Source of the DNA: Ascaris suum
Taxonomy: Eukaryota; Nematoda; Chromadorea; Rhabditida; Ascarididae
NCBI GenBank assembly: GCA_013433145.1
Contig: CM024169.1
Span: 4,526,001-4,590,000, forward strand
DNA: 64,000 nt
Direction of reading: 5' to 3'
A model generated the notes under the pieces. That model saw only the letters and a program-made list of their open reading frames with translations, was not told the DNA's origin and did no database searches. Within the stretch, counting starts at the first letter, position 1. Each line of letters starts with the position of its first letter. Made by a program: the position numbers and the translations under genes. Below are positions 26,401 through 40,000 of this stretch, one piece after another.

Positions 26401-27473
26401 GGAACTCCTGAGTGACCATCATATTTCTGAGGGGCAAAGTATGAGTGGGGAGCCGTATGTGGAAAAATTTAGAGTGCAATTTTACAGTAAACTGCACACC
26501 TAGTAGTCTTTCTGTTCTACTGGGTGCAGAGTAGCTGTTTGCAGTAATGGTTGTTTGGAACATTCGAAGGTGGACAGCATGCTTCATCGCATTAATTCAC
26601 CGCATATCAATCCAACAGAATATTCTTCATGAACATACACAAAAATCGAGCATTTCTCAACGAAAGCACACATTTACTAAGTAGACCAAGCCAGAGCGTC
26701 GGCCACGCATTTTAATCGACCCATTCTATGCGGAAGCAGTAACTGCAGCAGAAGAATGAAGCAATGACTGCAATACTCCTCCCCTTTCATAAAGTTGTTT
26801 TGTTTCAATGATAACCTGTAGAGGTAAACAGCACCCCTCCTGCTTCTGGAAGAAAAACAGGAATACATACGGTGGAAGAAAAAAAACAGGAATACGAGTG
26901 GTGCTTCTTGGAATGCCAGCCAAGTTTATAAAACATGAAGATTATATAATTGAACCCAATCATTCCATATAATACCCCCTCTAGTCATAACACGAGCAAC
27001 ACATCAAAAGACAATTCAAATAAGTATTGAAGTTTTTGTCACATGCGCTTGGCTAAGATCCAATGTGCCTAATTGTTCACTCTAAGAGTAAACAATTGAA
27101 ATTTTTTAATGTTTGCAGCACTAAAACGATGTAGTCCTTGTGTTCAGTATATTATTATAAGCAATTGGAAGCTTGCATCGTGTCCATATGTCGGCGGGTG
27201 TATGTGCCAGTCTGCTGAGTAATTCCAACAGGGAAGCAATGGAAGCTGGAGTTTCTGACAGTGGTGGGGTGTTGTGCGGTGAATTCTTATTCCAGAATTA
27301 ACTTTCATCCATGAAGATGTTAAGCACATCCAGAGGTATTAAGAAATTCGGTTGCATTCCGCACTGATTGAATTTTCATTTTACATCCGGTCAGGTAAGC
27401 GAAAAATGAATCGTTTACAGAAAATTTATACGAGTCATCGAAACAATTAAAATTTGAAGGACTTACCTCTTTA

Positions 27474-27653
<180 letters not shown>

Positions 27654-29731
27654 TCGGTTCGTTTGTCCAGCTGTCTGTCCGGATATTTCAAATTCACCAT
27701 GATCTAAAGCGATTCGAGCAAAATTCATTATGTGCCCACCCAAACCTGTCTTCCATTTCCGAGGACCACTTCTGTAGTTTTGCCCAATCGTTCTATGATC
27801 CTCAGATTTCCTCATTTGCTGGAGCTGTCGCTTCCGGCAGCAGCTAAGGTGGAGTTTCTTCGTCAAAACACAAATTCTCTCAAAATGAGCCCAGACGACC
27901 TTTGCAATATACGTAAAAATACACTTATCAAGGCATCACTCCTACGCTTAAATAGGATAATATGAGCTTCATTGCAGGCGATTCCGCCAAATATGTCAGT
28001 ATGTTGAGTTTTTTTGGGAAGCGTTCAAAGAAGGTAATAGTTTCCTTCCTATTTTCTTTTACAGTTGCAGCAAATGTTTAGCCACACTTGATGTTCGCAT
28101 CGAGTTTTTCTTGAACGTAACTGACAAGCTAATGAATACAATTTCTTTAACGGCTCGCCGGGTTCAAAGAAACAACATCAAGCTTTGTGTCAGTTAACTG
28201 CAGATGTGGATTTGGTCATGGGTCTCATTCAGCATAGGCTAATTGAGTAGGCCTTGTATAGTAATGTCTTTACTTCTACCCTGCCTTACCCCACCTCCAA
28301 GTTCGCAGTCTGGAGCAACATCCCTCTTGCTAATCTAATTGATAGCACTTCGGTGTTAGTTAAAAGTGTGATTCATAATCAACTGCAAAAAAGGAAACGT
28401 TTTTAACGAACACCGAGGTGACTGTGAGCGTACATTTGAGTGATATTGACATCGGCGCATTCATTTACCTCCGTTTCTTCTGCTTGAGCCGTTGATGGGT
28501 TTCGCACTGTAGCTTCATTTTATTGTCAAAATGTGAGGTGACACCTGAGATAGGAAATGACAGCCGGCTGTCACCTTCAGGTGTGGGCACAACGCTACAC
28601 GCAAAGAATTTCATATAAAACTTGAACTGCACAGCGGTATAGCACGTTAAGTGTCGCTAATTGGTTAGGCGGCGCCTCTAATCGCACGATCGATAAATAA
28701 CTGGAAAGATGTCGTGCTTAATAAGTTTGCCTCATTTGCACTCAAGCCTGCAGCCATTCGCTCCCCTTCGTCTTGACTTACACTTCCCCTCTTTCGTCTA
28801 AAAGGAATCACCGGTATGAATGTTCTGTCATATATGCAAATGTGCAAAATGAAAACGGGCAATTTTTGATCTATAGCCTTTTGAAAATAGAGGCGTTGCC
28901 GTACCTGAGGAAGGATCACATGGAAGATACACGTATTTCTTCAAATAAAAGACCTCACCCGAACAGGGGATTACGAAGAGAATACGTCTCCTCTCTAGAG
29001 GTTGATGAAGACAGAAGGCCACTGATCTAGTCCCATTTACCAACAAGTACGGCGCGGCCAGAAAAAGTTCTGATGGGAGGCGGCGGAGGTGGGGGGAAAA
29101 GGGGCGTTAAGGAGCATGGACTGGTACTGTTTATACTGGTGATAGCATCTGATCCGGTTACATTTGGAAAACTCGAGCACTTAGCAACCGAAAGCATGTG
29201 ATAAAAACCGAACCACCACTGCAACCGGAGAACCAAAAGTGAAAGCGGAATTTGTGTCGGTAAAAACTCGCCAAAAGGTTAATTTTCCAAAACGAATTCC
29301 CATCAGAAGTTATTTGTTGCAGGCATAGAATAGAATTTAGTTTGGCGATTGCGGTCATCATTAGTGCAGTGCTTTTAGTTCCACAATGATAGCAAATGGA
29401 TCACCAGTTGAGAGTAATGAGAGTGAATATCAAAGAGAAAGCAGCACCGGAGCCATAGCCAAATCAGAAACTGCTAGACCAGCAGCCGAATGAGTGATAA
29501 GGATTCATATAAAAATAGCAAACTGAAAATAGAAACGTTTGGAGTCAAGAGGAAGCGTGAAGTGGAAAGCCCATAAGTTCCTCCACTCGGTAATTTCCCT
29601 ATGAAGAAAAGTGTCTTTTAGATTTATTATTTTTGTTTGCTAGTATGAATTTATAAAGTTTCTGCAACGACTGTACGTTCGTTAAGTTCGAGCCGTTGAA
29701 ATTTGACTCTCAAGAAATCAGCGGATCATAG

Positions 29732-29951
29732 CTATGAATCTATCGCTAGCACAGACCATGTCATGATCAAAATTTTTGAAAGCATGTCATGCGATTCAAT
29801 CCAGCTGCCGGTTTTGTTCCATTCTACCTCAGGTATGCCGTCCGGTCGCAATCGAAAACATGCAGGTTGAAGTAACAAATCTCCTTCGAGCAAGTATCCG
29901 TCCAGCAGCAGTAGTTCGTTGATCTTGATTTCCAGAAACCTCACTAATTTC
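29732..29951 (-). other. Candidate terminal exon of an unrecognised gene
   Basis: A minus-strand segment opens after an acceptor-like GCTAGCAG and stays open for 72 codons to a TAG. The peptide is mixed in composition, with an acidic and hydrophobic start (LEIKINELLLLDGYLLEGD) and no low complexity. No partner exon, domain or homologue is recognised, so it may be a chance ORF. Confidence 0.2.
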
Positions 29952-31937
29952 CTGCTAGCAAAGAGTCTAGTTGCATAGCGCAAGAACTGCTGTATGCTTG
30001 ACTTAAGGGAAATGAAAAGATGATCTCAGCGAGATCTTGCAATGAATATTTCTTTGCCCTTTTCACGTCGTTCTTTCCACCAACATCTTCGTTACCCGCA
30101 TCCGTTATTCGAGGATGAATTGATCATAGCGCCATTCGAAGACACTTTGCAGGATTTCGCGAACCTTCATTGCGACAACGCGTCAACGCATCATCTTCCT
30201 CCCCTCATCATCACCGATTGTCCTTCACATCCTTTGTAAATTTTGAGAGGAGCACGCATTCTGCTCGTCCTTCCTGCTTTTTCAAAATCAAGATGAGCTA
30301 GTCACATCTTTTTATTTCCCATTTTGGCATTGCCGCGTATCTTTGCACTCTGTGAGCCTCTTTCACGTTGCACGTCGCCTCCATTATCATCGCTGCTAAA
30401 GTCGCTAATTTGTCCCACCGATATGCCAGCAAAATCCACAAAATTTTAGTCTTCTTCAAGAAGGATTTCATCGCAAGAATTAAAATTCATGAAAGTTAGT
30501 ATGCACATTTGACGCATCATTATGAACTGAGCACAGCATGAAAGCAATGTAATCTGCCACAAAACGAGAACATACGAAGCAAGGAAATAAACCAACCATT
30601 TCCGTGATGAAATGGCCGAAAGGAGGCAAAACTGCAAACAAATTCTGGCCTTACCCAATAGGTTTAGTGATTCTGCCGACGCATGTTTCTCCCTCTACCT
30701 AATTAAATTCTTTCTTCTATTTCTTTCACCACTCCATCTAATTTCCTTTTTTACTCTCTCTATTTTTATTTTTAAGTGAATGTGATTTTCCACCTCTTTG
30801 ATTTCACCTTGCTTTTACTTTCTGAGGTGTAAAATGCAGTAATTTTGTGAAGTGACATGCATGCATCCAAGCGTCTATATTGCGCATCGCGTAATTAGGG
30901 CCGCTGCAAAAACGTTTCCACGCTGATGCAGCCAAGCGCGCCTTTCATAGATCGGAAGGCGTCAATTAATAGGCGAAAGCGTTCAGCTGCAACAAAATTT
31001 CCATTGAAAATGAAGGCGTTTCGAATTGAAGGCGTTTGATGAGGAGTCAAGCTCCGAAAAAAACGGAAAATAGATTCGTATCGGTAAGAGGCGATCGAGA
31101 TCCAGCCAAATTTATGTGATTCGATCGATCCATCGCCTTCATCGATTTACGCTGATTTCTTCCCATTTTCTGTTTTGACCGTCTGAACTTTTCTGTCGTT
31201 CTCACCAAAAACTAGAAATACGCAGTTATGAATAAATCAAAGAGGAATTAGTGCCAACAGCTGCCAAATTTTCTCCGATGGTTTTCTCATCTCAAGGCGC
31301 ATATCGCTTTGCTATTTGTGAATATTAAGGAATGAAACAGCTGGCACCAAGGAAAAGCTTAATTTCAAATGAAAACAATTTTGAGGAAAATCATTGCGTT
31401 AGGAAAGTGAATAGAGATTAACTCGTTTTTGGAATCCAATTCTGCCACAACTTGTTTTGCGTCTCCGAAAACTAGGCTGAACTTCGTTGCTTCGTTGCTG
31501 TGTTCTACTGAAGGCTACGATTACGCCTCAACCGATGAATTGGCTGCAAGATTTGGTTTAAGATATCACCAGTTCATAAGGAGGAAATAAAGAATTCATG
31601 AAACAAATAGCTCTAAAAACTTTTGGGCAGAAGAGGACTCCAGCTGAAGAGAAGGCTTTTTGCCGGTGCAGGAAGAGATTTCAAATTTCATACCTGCTGA
31701 AGAAGTGGTGAAGTGCTTGCAGTTCTTCGAGATTGCGTGTGGATATTTCTTGCAATTCCAGTAGAGTGCAGCTTGCCTCCTTCACTCATCGATGACCCGA
31801 AATTGCCTCGCAAACTTCACTCTTGAAATATATACATAGAATCCTGCTGATTTATCATCATATCTTAGTTCATCTATATCCCCGGTGATTCGTTATCATG
31901 CCACGTACATGTTTCACGTTACACTGTTCCTATCTCT

Positions 31938-31952
31938 CCCCCCCCCCCCCCC
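31938..31952. repeat. Poly-C tract (15 C)
   Basis: A homopolymer C run on the + strand, intergenic, 260 bp upstream of the G11 run inside the MITE-like element. Confidence 0.9.
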
Positions 31953-32177
31953 ACTACCCGCCTGGATCAAAATTTCGTTCTCCAGCATCCTGAACCCGTC
32001 GAAGAGTCTGAACTCATTTCACAGACGTTTGCGTAAGCACGTTGTGAAGGACACAGATAATTGTCTAGGGATCTCTCTGTTCTTCCTGTAGCATCAATCC
32101 GTGGGCACAGAATTAGTGGTAATAAAATTTAGTGACGAGTCATGCAAATCTTTGTCCAAAAATTTCGTTTATGGGGT

Positions 32178-32444
32178 CTGTCGCGTAAGGACGCGGCAAA
32201 AATATGCGAGAAAGGGGGGGGGGGAGCTGCGGGTTCCCGCTAAACGCTTTACGAAAGAGGCAGCGACTAAGAGACGTCGAGAGTTAAATACACTTACAAA
32301 GAATGACAACAAAGAAGGAGACATAGAATGCTCTCACAACAAAGTGAGGATTTTATGTTTCCTTTCTCACAAAATCTCCAGCGAAATCTTCTTGATCACT
32401 TCGCTGGGATTTTGTTTTGACTGTTTCGCCGTTTGACGCGACAG
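32178..32444. mobile_element. MITE-like element with short terminal inverted repeats
   Basis: The segment begins CTGTCGCGT and ends ACGCGACAG, a perfect 9-bp inverted pair, and GGT stands immediately outside both ends (32175-32177 and 32445-32447), as a 3-bp target duplication would. At 267 bp it is in the usual size range of non-autonomous DNA elements. Inside are a G11 run (32214-32224) and, near the right end, a stem at 32370-32385/32400-32414 of 15 pairs with one bulged base. It encodes no transposase; a 111-codon ORF overlapping it starts outside the element and looks fortuitous. A 9-bp pair 267 bp apart could arise by chance, so only a second copy elsewhere would settle it. Confidence 0.4.
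32214..32224. repeat. Poly-G tract (11 G)
   Basis: The only long G run on the + strand. It lies inside the MITE-like element. Confidence 0.9.
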
Positions 32445-35207
32445 GGTCACTCGACCGGCTGTTGAGCAAAACTGATTCTTCAGTTTCATGATGCTTAATA
32501 GGTCATCAGAAGAGGACGAATTATAAACGGAATGGATACAGGGGCTCGATCTTTAATGAAGGGTTATACCTATTAGATTTTATCTTTGTTGCGTTTGTGG
32601 AAATGCGCGATCTCATGCATGGGTATATCTCATGCAAATAAAGCTGACATCTAATGCATGTGACGATATGCGACGTTTAGAGGTCTTAATTTTGTTTCAT
32701 GCGTGCAAATCCATAGAAACGAACGACGCTTGAAGGTAACCTCTCGAGCGTTAAGACCGGTGACATCGAGTTATTCTCTGAGTGTTGCTGACTTCACGGC
32801 GTGGCTAGCAATTTGCGATTCTTGAAGAACGATTCTCAAAATCAGACTGTCTAAGTCATTGCTTATTGCCTCACCAATACGTTTGAGATTATCATCGTGT
32901 AAGTCCGCATAAGAGCCACTCTGAAAAAAATTCCACCAGAGCATTTGCTACGGTACATGCTAGTTAATCCTACTCAATATAAAATATGACATTTTCTGCC
33001 CGGTCGGTCTGCACTGCTCCAATTCCCCTTGAGTCGAGAAGTGCGCTCAATAGCAAAATGCAAAGGTTAGCAGTCCATCAATAACGCGACCGATGTTCTT
33101 TGATTCGCCTCCGATGAAAAGCTTGAATACAAATAAGCCGTTGATGGAATAGCAAGCGCATTGGCATTGCTTAGTTGGATAAGTTGTTTGCTCATAATCA
33201 ATGAAGCGGCGTTATTGCTGTAATTTGCAAAGAAGAGAACATTTTTTATTTCTTCATGTAGCTTTATTTCTTTATTGTTTTTATTTTCGATTTTATTTCA
33301 TTTCCGTCAGAGTATGCTCATATATTTTGTGAACATTTTTCCACTTCGAACTGTTGAAGAAAGGGAAAAGTTAGTGCCAACGATTTCTCAGGCAACTAGT
33401 TCGTTGAACACATCCAAGCGTTACGTGAATAATTAATGCCTAGACCTTACTGTGGTCGAGCTTCTATGTTATGAGTCCTATTGATTCGATGACAATGCCG
33501 ATAGTGAGGCGGCTTGATGGTCGTCTCATCTATGCTCAGCTCATTTTCGTCACCAAAAAAAAACTACATTTACAATTGGCGATTGAATAAACCCCATTTC
33601 TTGAAGTAACAATCGACTCGTATTGCTTTAAAGGTTGCAAAAGTTTTCGATGGCCTTTGTCATTGCTTGCATACCTGAACAGTGGTGGTATTTTGCATAG
33701 TTTAAATAATGAAATAATGTATAGTTGTCCACCAATGAAATGCTGCACTTATTATTCCTTCATTTTACGAGTGAAGTGATATATCGCAAAATTTAAAATC
33801 CGATGATAAAAATTCGTTAAATCCTTTGATGAAAATTTCCCGCTAGTGTTAAATTTTCAAATTTCGCTGTTTCACTCTCGCTGCTAAACGTGGAAAATCT
33901 TATAGCGATTTACTTTCGTAATAACTTCCGTTTTCTCGCATTGTTGAAAAATCCCTAGCATATCGCATTTATCAACGCAAATATGGTATTCTCATCTTTG
34001 CATTTATTCTTCCAACTTCGGTCTGGATATTGATTTCCTGATGATGAACTATGCAATGATGCCGAACACAACTAATTTCGTCTTTGACGAGGAGCCACGT
34101 AAAAAATCATCCAGAAAGACATTTTTGTCCATTCAAAAGTGCTTTTCCTTCGTATCCAATGCATAGACTCAAATTCGGTAGTATGAAACTGTTGAAGCGG
34201 CAGGAAACCTATATCCTCTCCGACCGGTAGAATATTCGTCGACGGATTTCTTAAAACTCCATTGCCGACTTTCATATTCTCCGAATGGCTGCTGCCAGTT
34301 CCCTCTGCGTGAAGAACATAATTTCTGCAGTCGAAGCCCTCTTTCATCCCGAAAATGTGCTCTTATTGCGGCCATACACTATCAAAATAGAATGCATCGT
34401 GAATGCGAAGCGTCAGTGGCTACTGCAGAGAGACGAGCGATTTTTGCAAAGATGCATCACTAGCCCGCCCAGTAACAATGCAGGCTTTTTCAAAAAGAAG
34501 TACGATGCGGAACCATCAGGGAGTACGATATGTGAATTATAAGCAACAGTCGTTAACAAGATGAATTAGTCGTCTCGACCAATTCGATTAATCACTAAGG
34601 ATGCATTAATATTTGTTAACCAAATACATTAATATTCAAATCCTTTGTTATGCTGCAACGCATCAGAATATATAGAGTAGATATTCTTTATAGTTAGTTG
34701 CAATCGTTTGTGATAACACAAATCAAAGGAGCAATTTTATCAGTCATATATTGAACAAAAACTTGAATGCATTATGTCTAATTCGATTGGGATTTATCAG
34801 TAAGCGGCTGTGTTCCTTTGAAAGAAAGTAATGAAACGTTTGCAGCGAACATTTTGTGCAATTTAAGTGAAAGAAGTTTTTCCTTGTTTTTGTGATGCAT
34901 TATAGTAAAAATCACTGTGCGTGGTAGAAAATAATAAAAAGTGAGAAGAACGTCATTTATGCACTCAATGCTGCACGGAGAAATGTTTTGTTTCACTGCA
35001 ATAAATAGAGTCGAACGGAATTGTTCGTGCTCAAAAGTAAGGAAAAAATCTACTAGAAAGATTTGGTACCAGTTCATCGAGCTCATTCTTCGGAATAATA
35101 TGAACGCTGGCATTTCCTATTCGGAGTGATTTTTATGGATATTGGGGAATTTGAGTGGTGAGCTCGGAGCTGTGAACAAAGCCGGTGGAAAAGCACTCAA
35201 ACGGGGC

Positions 35208-35399
35208 TTATAGAAACCCTCTTTGGACTCGCGCCACTACAGCCATTACATCGATTGCGTGCTCCGCAGACTCGACTTCCGCTTCACTCTCTAGGCCATC
35301 TACGCTAATGCCGATATCACGAAGGTTGCTCTTCAAATTCGTTTCAATCACCTCTCCCTCACCTTCCGCTTCATCTTCGCATCCTTCATAATAACCTCG
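35208..35399 (-). other. Acidic open segment, possible exon
   Basis: A minus-strand frame is open for 63 codons and ends at a TAA. It is strongly acidic at its start (EGCEDEAEGEGEVIE) and continues with IGISVDGLESEAEVESAE and a basic end. It lacks an early ATG, so it would have to be an internal or terminal exon. No family is recognised. Simple GA-biased sequence on that strand could also explain the acidity. Confidence 0.2.
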
Positions 35400-35509
35400 T
35401 CATTTATCTTCGTTTATAATAAGCATCCCACCGACACAAATAAGAAATACTCTCCAAACGGGAACTTCTTTTCTTTTCGATGGGAAGGTAAGCGTTTGCA
35501 GCTCACATA

Positions 35510-35635
<126 letters not shown>

Positions 35636-37022
35636 ATTGGTTAATCGCCAATGGTACACAGCTTTTCCGTTTTTGGTGCCCAATGCCTATCCTGATGCAT
35701 GTTTCGCACACAAAATTGCATTGCTGCAAGAAGACTCATGCTGTTAGGTGACCATTACTATTGTCTGGCCGATCGCAAGAACATTATTCAATTCTCTTCT
35801 TTCCGCTCTCTTTTCTATTTTTTAAGTTATGATAGCATCACTTTAATGCTTATGTGTATGCGTGCGTATATTATTTCCTGGAATATGTGTTACATGAAAA
35901 CTGACGTCCTCGGCGAAATGACCCAAAATTTTCAATTTCTTCATCGCTTTCTTTGAATCTGAGACATTGTTGTCAAATCTGTTAAGTTGGAATAAAAAAA
36001 TTGAAAGTGTTTTCCACTGTTTCGCTTAGCTCACTAAATTTGAAGATAGACAGCCTCCACTTTGTTCCAACAATGTTCCACTCTTCCAGCAGTAAAGGTC
36101 ACTTCATGTGTCTGTCTGTTAGGCAGCTTCAATTCATTAACCGGAAAGGCCATGCTAGCGAACAACTATGCTACAGAATGCGACGCCTTAATTTAGCGCC
36201 TAGTTATCACACTTTTAAGTAGTGTGGCTACATAAGGTGCCGTATATTTTCAAGTTAGTTTTTTTCGACATTTATTCGACTGGATATAGCTCGAAAGAAA
36301 TTTTTTGGCTATGGATTTTGAAGGTCGTTTCAATATTTGCAATACTTTTGAAGTTGTGAGAAATGGTATCGGCAATTATCATATTCTATAAGCAATACCA
36401 TTAAATTCCACAACGTCCACTTCATTGATTACAGAAGTGAACGGACTCGATATGTACAATTCGCAAAGCGCATAACGCGCTTTACAAATGCGACAGTGCA
36501 CAAAGATGCGCGATGATGCGTTTCTCTGAAAGCGGCCAACATGAACGATTAGTTTGAAGTAAAAGTGTATCAGTGCGTCTTTTATTACTTACTTAAGGCT
36601 TGTTGCGATTGTTACTTTGATGACTGACATTGCAAAAGCGCATTTTGTGCCACTTTCTTTGACGTGCCTTTCTGTTCCTTTCATCATTTTCCTCCGCCTG
36701 CTTTCCGCAACCTCTCATCTCCTACAGTTTATCTCCGGAATGATTTTTGAGATCCACTTGTACTCCCTTCCTTCGCAATGCCACCTCTTGGGGCATACGT
36801 CAACCTCTTCACGGAAGGTACCCATTAAATCTCTTAGCCAGAATTCTTATATTTCTGAAGTCAAAACTGTTGACGGAAAGACATACACACACAAGCTAGT
36901 ATCATTAAAACTTTTATAAAAGCATAAAAACCGTGTGGTGGTAAACTGATGCATGGCACTGCCTTGACAACAGTAACCTCAGGCTCACCAGAGATCGATC
37001 CCTTTCGTGGAGCTCAGCGGGA

Positions 37023-40000
37023 ATGGTGCGAGACATGGCAAGGACGCTGTCCAGCGATTCGACTGCCAGTTACAGTGCACGTGTTACACCACACATCGCC
37101 GATATGGTCTTCGATCTCTATCGCAATGTTGAGTCGGAAACACTCTCCGTACACTCCTTACTAAAGGTACAAGGGTAAACTTTCAGTTACATATGAAAAG
37201 AATCGAAAAATAAATTCTTTTCCGCTGTCGATTTATATATCTTTAAATTTCCATACACAGCTGTTTTCTTCGGAAGTCCTGCTTCGTCTTGCAGATAAAC
37301 TCGTTCAGCATTTCGATTTCAGTCTTTTCACTCATATATTCTATCCTCTCTTTAGATAAATACGGATACGAGAAATTATACGCTTTCCAAAAATGGGCCG
37401 AATGTACGTCGATGATGTTTTGTCGACATATAGGCTAAATAATGACCTATTCGATCCACTTGTCGTCTACTTAGTGGCAACTTTGTGTTGCGGTGACTCC
37501 TGGAAAGAGATGGTTGGATGCGGGAGAAAAATGACCCTTCAGTAGCTTCTAACCTCATTTAGCAAAAGTGAAATTTACGTGCTGAAAATGTCAAAACGGG
37601 TTCTATAAGATAGTGGTGTTCGGTCTAGAGATTATACATGGTTAACTCTACCTCATTGTGCTATATCCGACAAAAATTTTTTGAGTTGATCTATGAAGTT
37701 ACAGTCGCTACACGAATGTGGAATACGAGAAGATGACCCAAGATTGCGAAGCTTCATAAAGGCAGTTGCCGATGAAGAACGACGTCAATCGATATCTGAT
37801 CTGACACCTTCTGATTCGGCAACCAACCTTGACAGAGATACATTCAGAAGGTTGCCTTATTCGTTGTTACTCATAAGAGGTGTTTCGTTGTTGCTCTCGG
37901 TGAATGTGCTGCGCTGAAGATGAAAGAAGGATTAGTGTGCTACTTGATTTTGAGAAGATAAATGGCAGGATTTATCGGTCGCTTATTTCTCCCTTTTTGT
38001 TTTTTTTAGTTTGATTGCATCATCAACAAGCACCGCAAAAAGCACCTATAAGACAAAAAAAGAATTTCTTATAGAGTATTATAGAGAAAAGGGGAGGAGG
38101 AGAGACGGAGAAGGCAATTTTTTATGCGCAAAACAGTTGAAATTCCTCGAAAATTGTGACAACAAGCAAAAGCACAAAGCATTTTTGGTATTTATCGTAG
38201 AGACATGTAGAACTCCTTTTCCAATTAAAATTGATATTTTATGGAAGTCGGCAATAAAAAGTTTTTCCTTAACGAAAGCGTACAAACTAATGAATTCGTT
38301 AATAGCAAAGAAACACCGTAAGTTAATAGCAGAATGTACTATAGAGCGATATGTACTGCTCACTTTCACCGCTTATTGAGCTGGCTAAATTCCTGAGTAG
38401 GAATTTGACTTCCAGAGACTCTTTTGCCAAAAAATTCTGTACTTGACTGGTTCAAAGTTCTGATCAATTTTCCCCTCCCCTTCTCGCTTCCTTCCCTTCT
38501 GCGCTCCCTTTCTCGATAAATTTTGCAATGCCACACTCAGGGGTGATTATGGGTCCTCATCAAACTTACCAACTTCGATTTCCCGTGAATTATTTCGAAG
38601 GTGATGAGTGTCACTCACGTTTGGTGCGTAAGATTGTTACGTAGGTTTCTTCATCAAAATTTGCAATTAAAGCTTTTCACCTAATGAGTTTCATGTGCCA
38701 AACAGACACATATTTCCAAGAAGTCATATCATATCCGCTCGATTCTGTGCCTGTTTATACTTTATGCGCAGATAAGAGAATTGAGTTAAGGTGCGTTAGC
38801 GAGTCAATCGGTACAATAGCGAAGGCACTCAAGAAGCAGCTGGTCATTCCTGATTGGCCCATGTTCGTCTCCGTCATCACCGATATATTCGAGTCGTGTC
38901 GAAAGTTCAAAGATGGTAAGGTACGTTCTCTTTGCTTTTACGTCCATTACATTGTTTCTCCATCACGATAATGATGCGAGTTAACAGTGATTTTATCATT
39001 TCAGGTTGCTGACTACATACCACAATTGGCAAGATGTGACCCGTCGAACTGGGCGGTCTCAATTTGTACTGTCGATGGTCAAAGACGTTCATGGGGTGAC
39101 GCTAAGGTTCCATTCTGCCTTCAGAGTGTTTCTAAGCCGTTCACCTACACCATTGCGCTGGAAGAACTTGGCGCAGATGAGGTATTCCTAAACTTTCACT
39201 CGCTTAACACGGCGTCTTAAAGCATCGTTTTTTCTACCCATACCCAAGCATTCTTATGCTTTTTCGCGAATTTTTATGTTCGGTTGTGCCTGCGCCTGTT
39301 TATGAGTGTGTCTGTCCATCCGTCCGTCCGCGGTGTACTTCCAGCCCGGGAGCCGCTGAACCTAGCGTTGCGAAATTCGGCAGTTTAATAAGATTGACAT
39401 TTATAACAGCCTTCACTTTGACCTGTCGATTCATAACAGCCATAACAGCCTTCTTCATAACAGCCATAACAGCCTTCTTGATGAGCTGTGACCATTGAAA
39501 ACAGATGTGCTGTTTACAAACGTTTGGTTGGAAATGAGTCATGGAATTTGTTTATTTGATGAAGTGATTGAGCAAGGGATATTTGAATGTCCAAATGTGT
39601 CCACTTGTTTGGAGTTCCAAGAGGAAATCCCCGTTGCATGAAAAAACGTTTCTTAAGTGCAGCACTTTTCAGTTCAACTTTACAGAAATCAGGCACCTAG
39701 ACCCGACCTAAAAATTCAGCAGTCGACGTGCTTAGAGCTATGAAGAAACGTCGGATAGATGAATGCAGATGAGTATATTTGTCAATGTTTATTGATTTAG
39801 TTAAGCACTTTTTTGGAACAGTGTTATCGCACAATTGCAGGTACACTCCTATGTTGGACAGGAGCCGTCAGGACGACTCTTCAATGAAATTTGCCTCGAT
39901 CATAACCGTGAGTTCGACTTGTTATGATGGATTTTTCATTCTTAGTTTCCATTAGATACACAGAGCGTTCCGAAGCGAACATTGTGATATCTAAGGGTGC

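Noticed and set aside
32101..32436. 111-codon + strand ORF with a Lys/Arg-rich stretch
   Set aside because: It crosses the edge of the MITE-like element and a poly-G run, lacks recognisable domains and depends on the homopolymer length for its frame.
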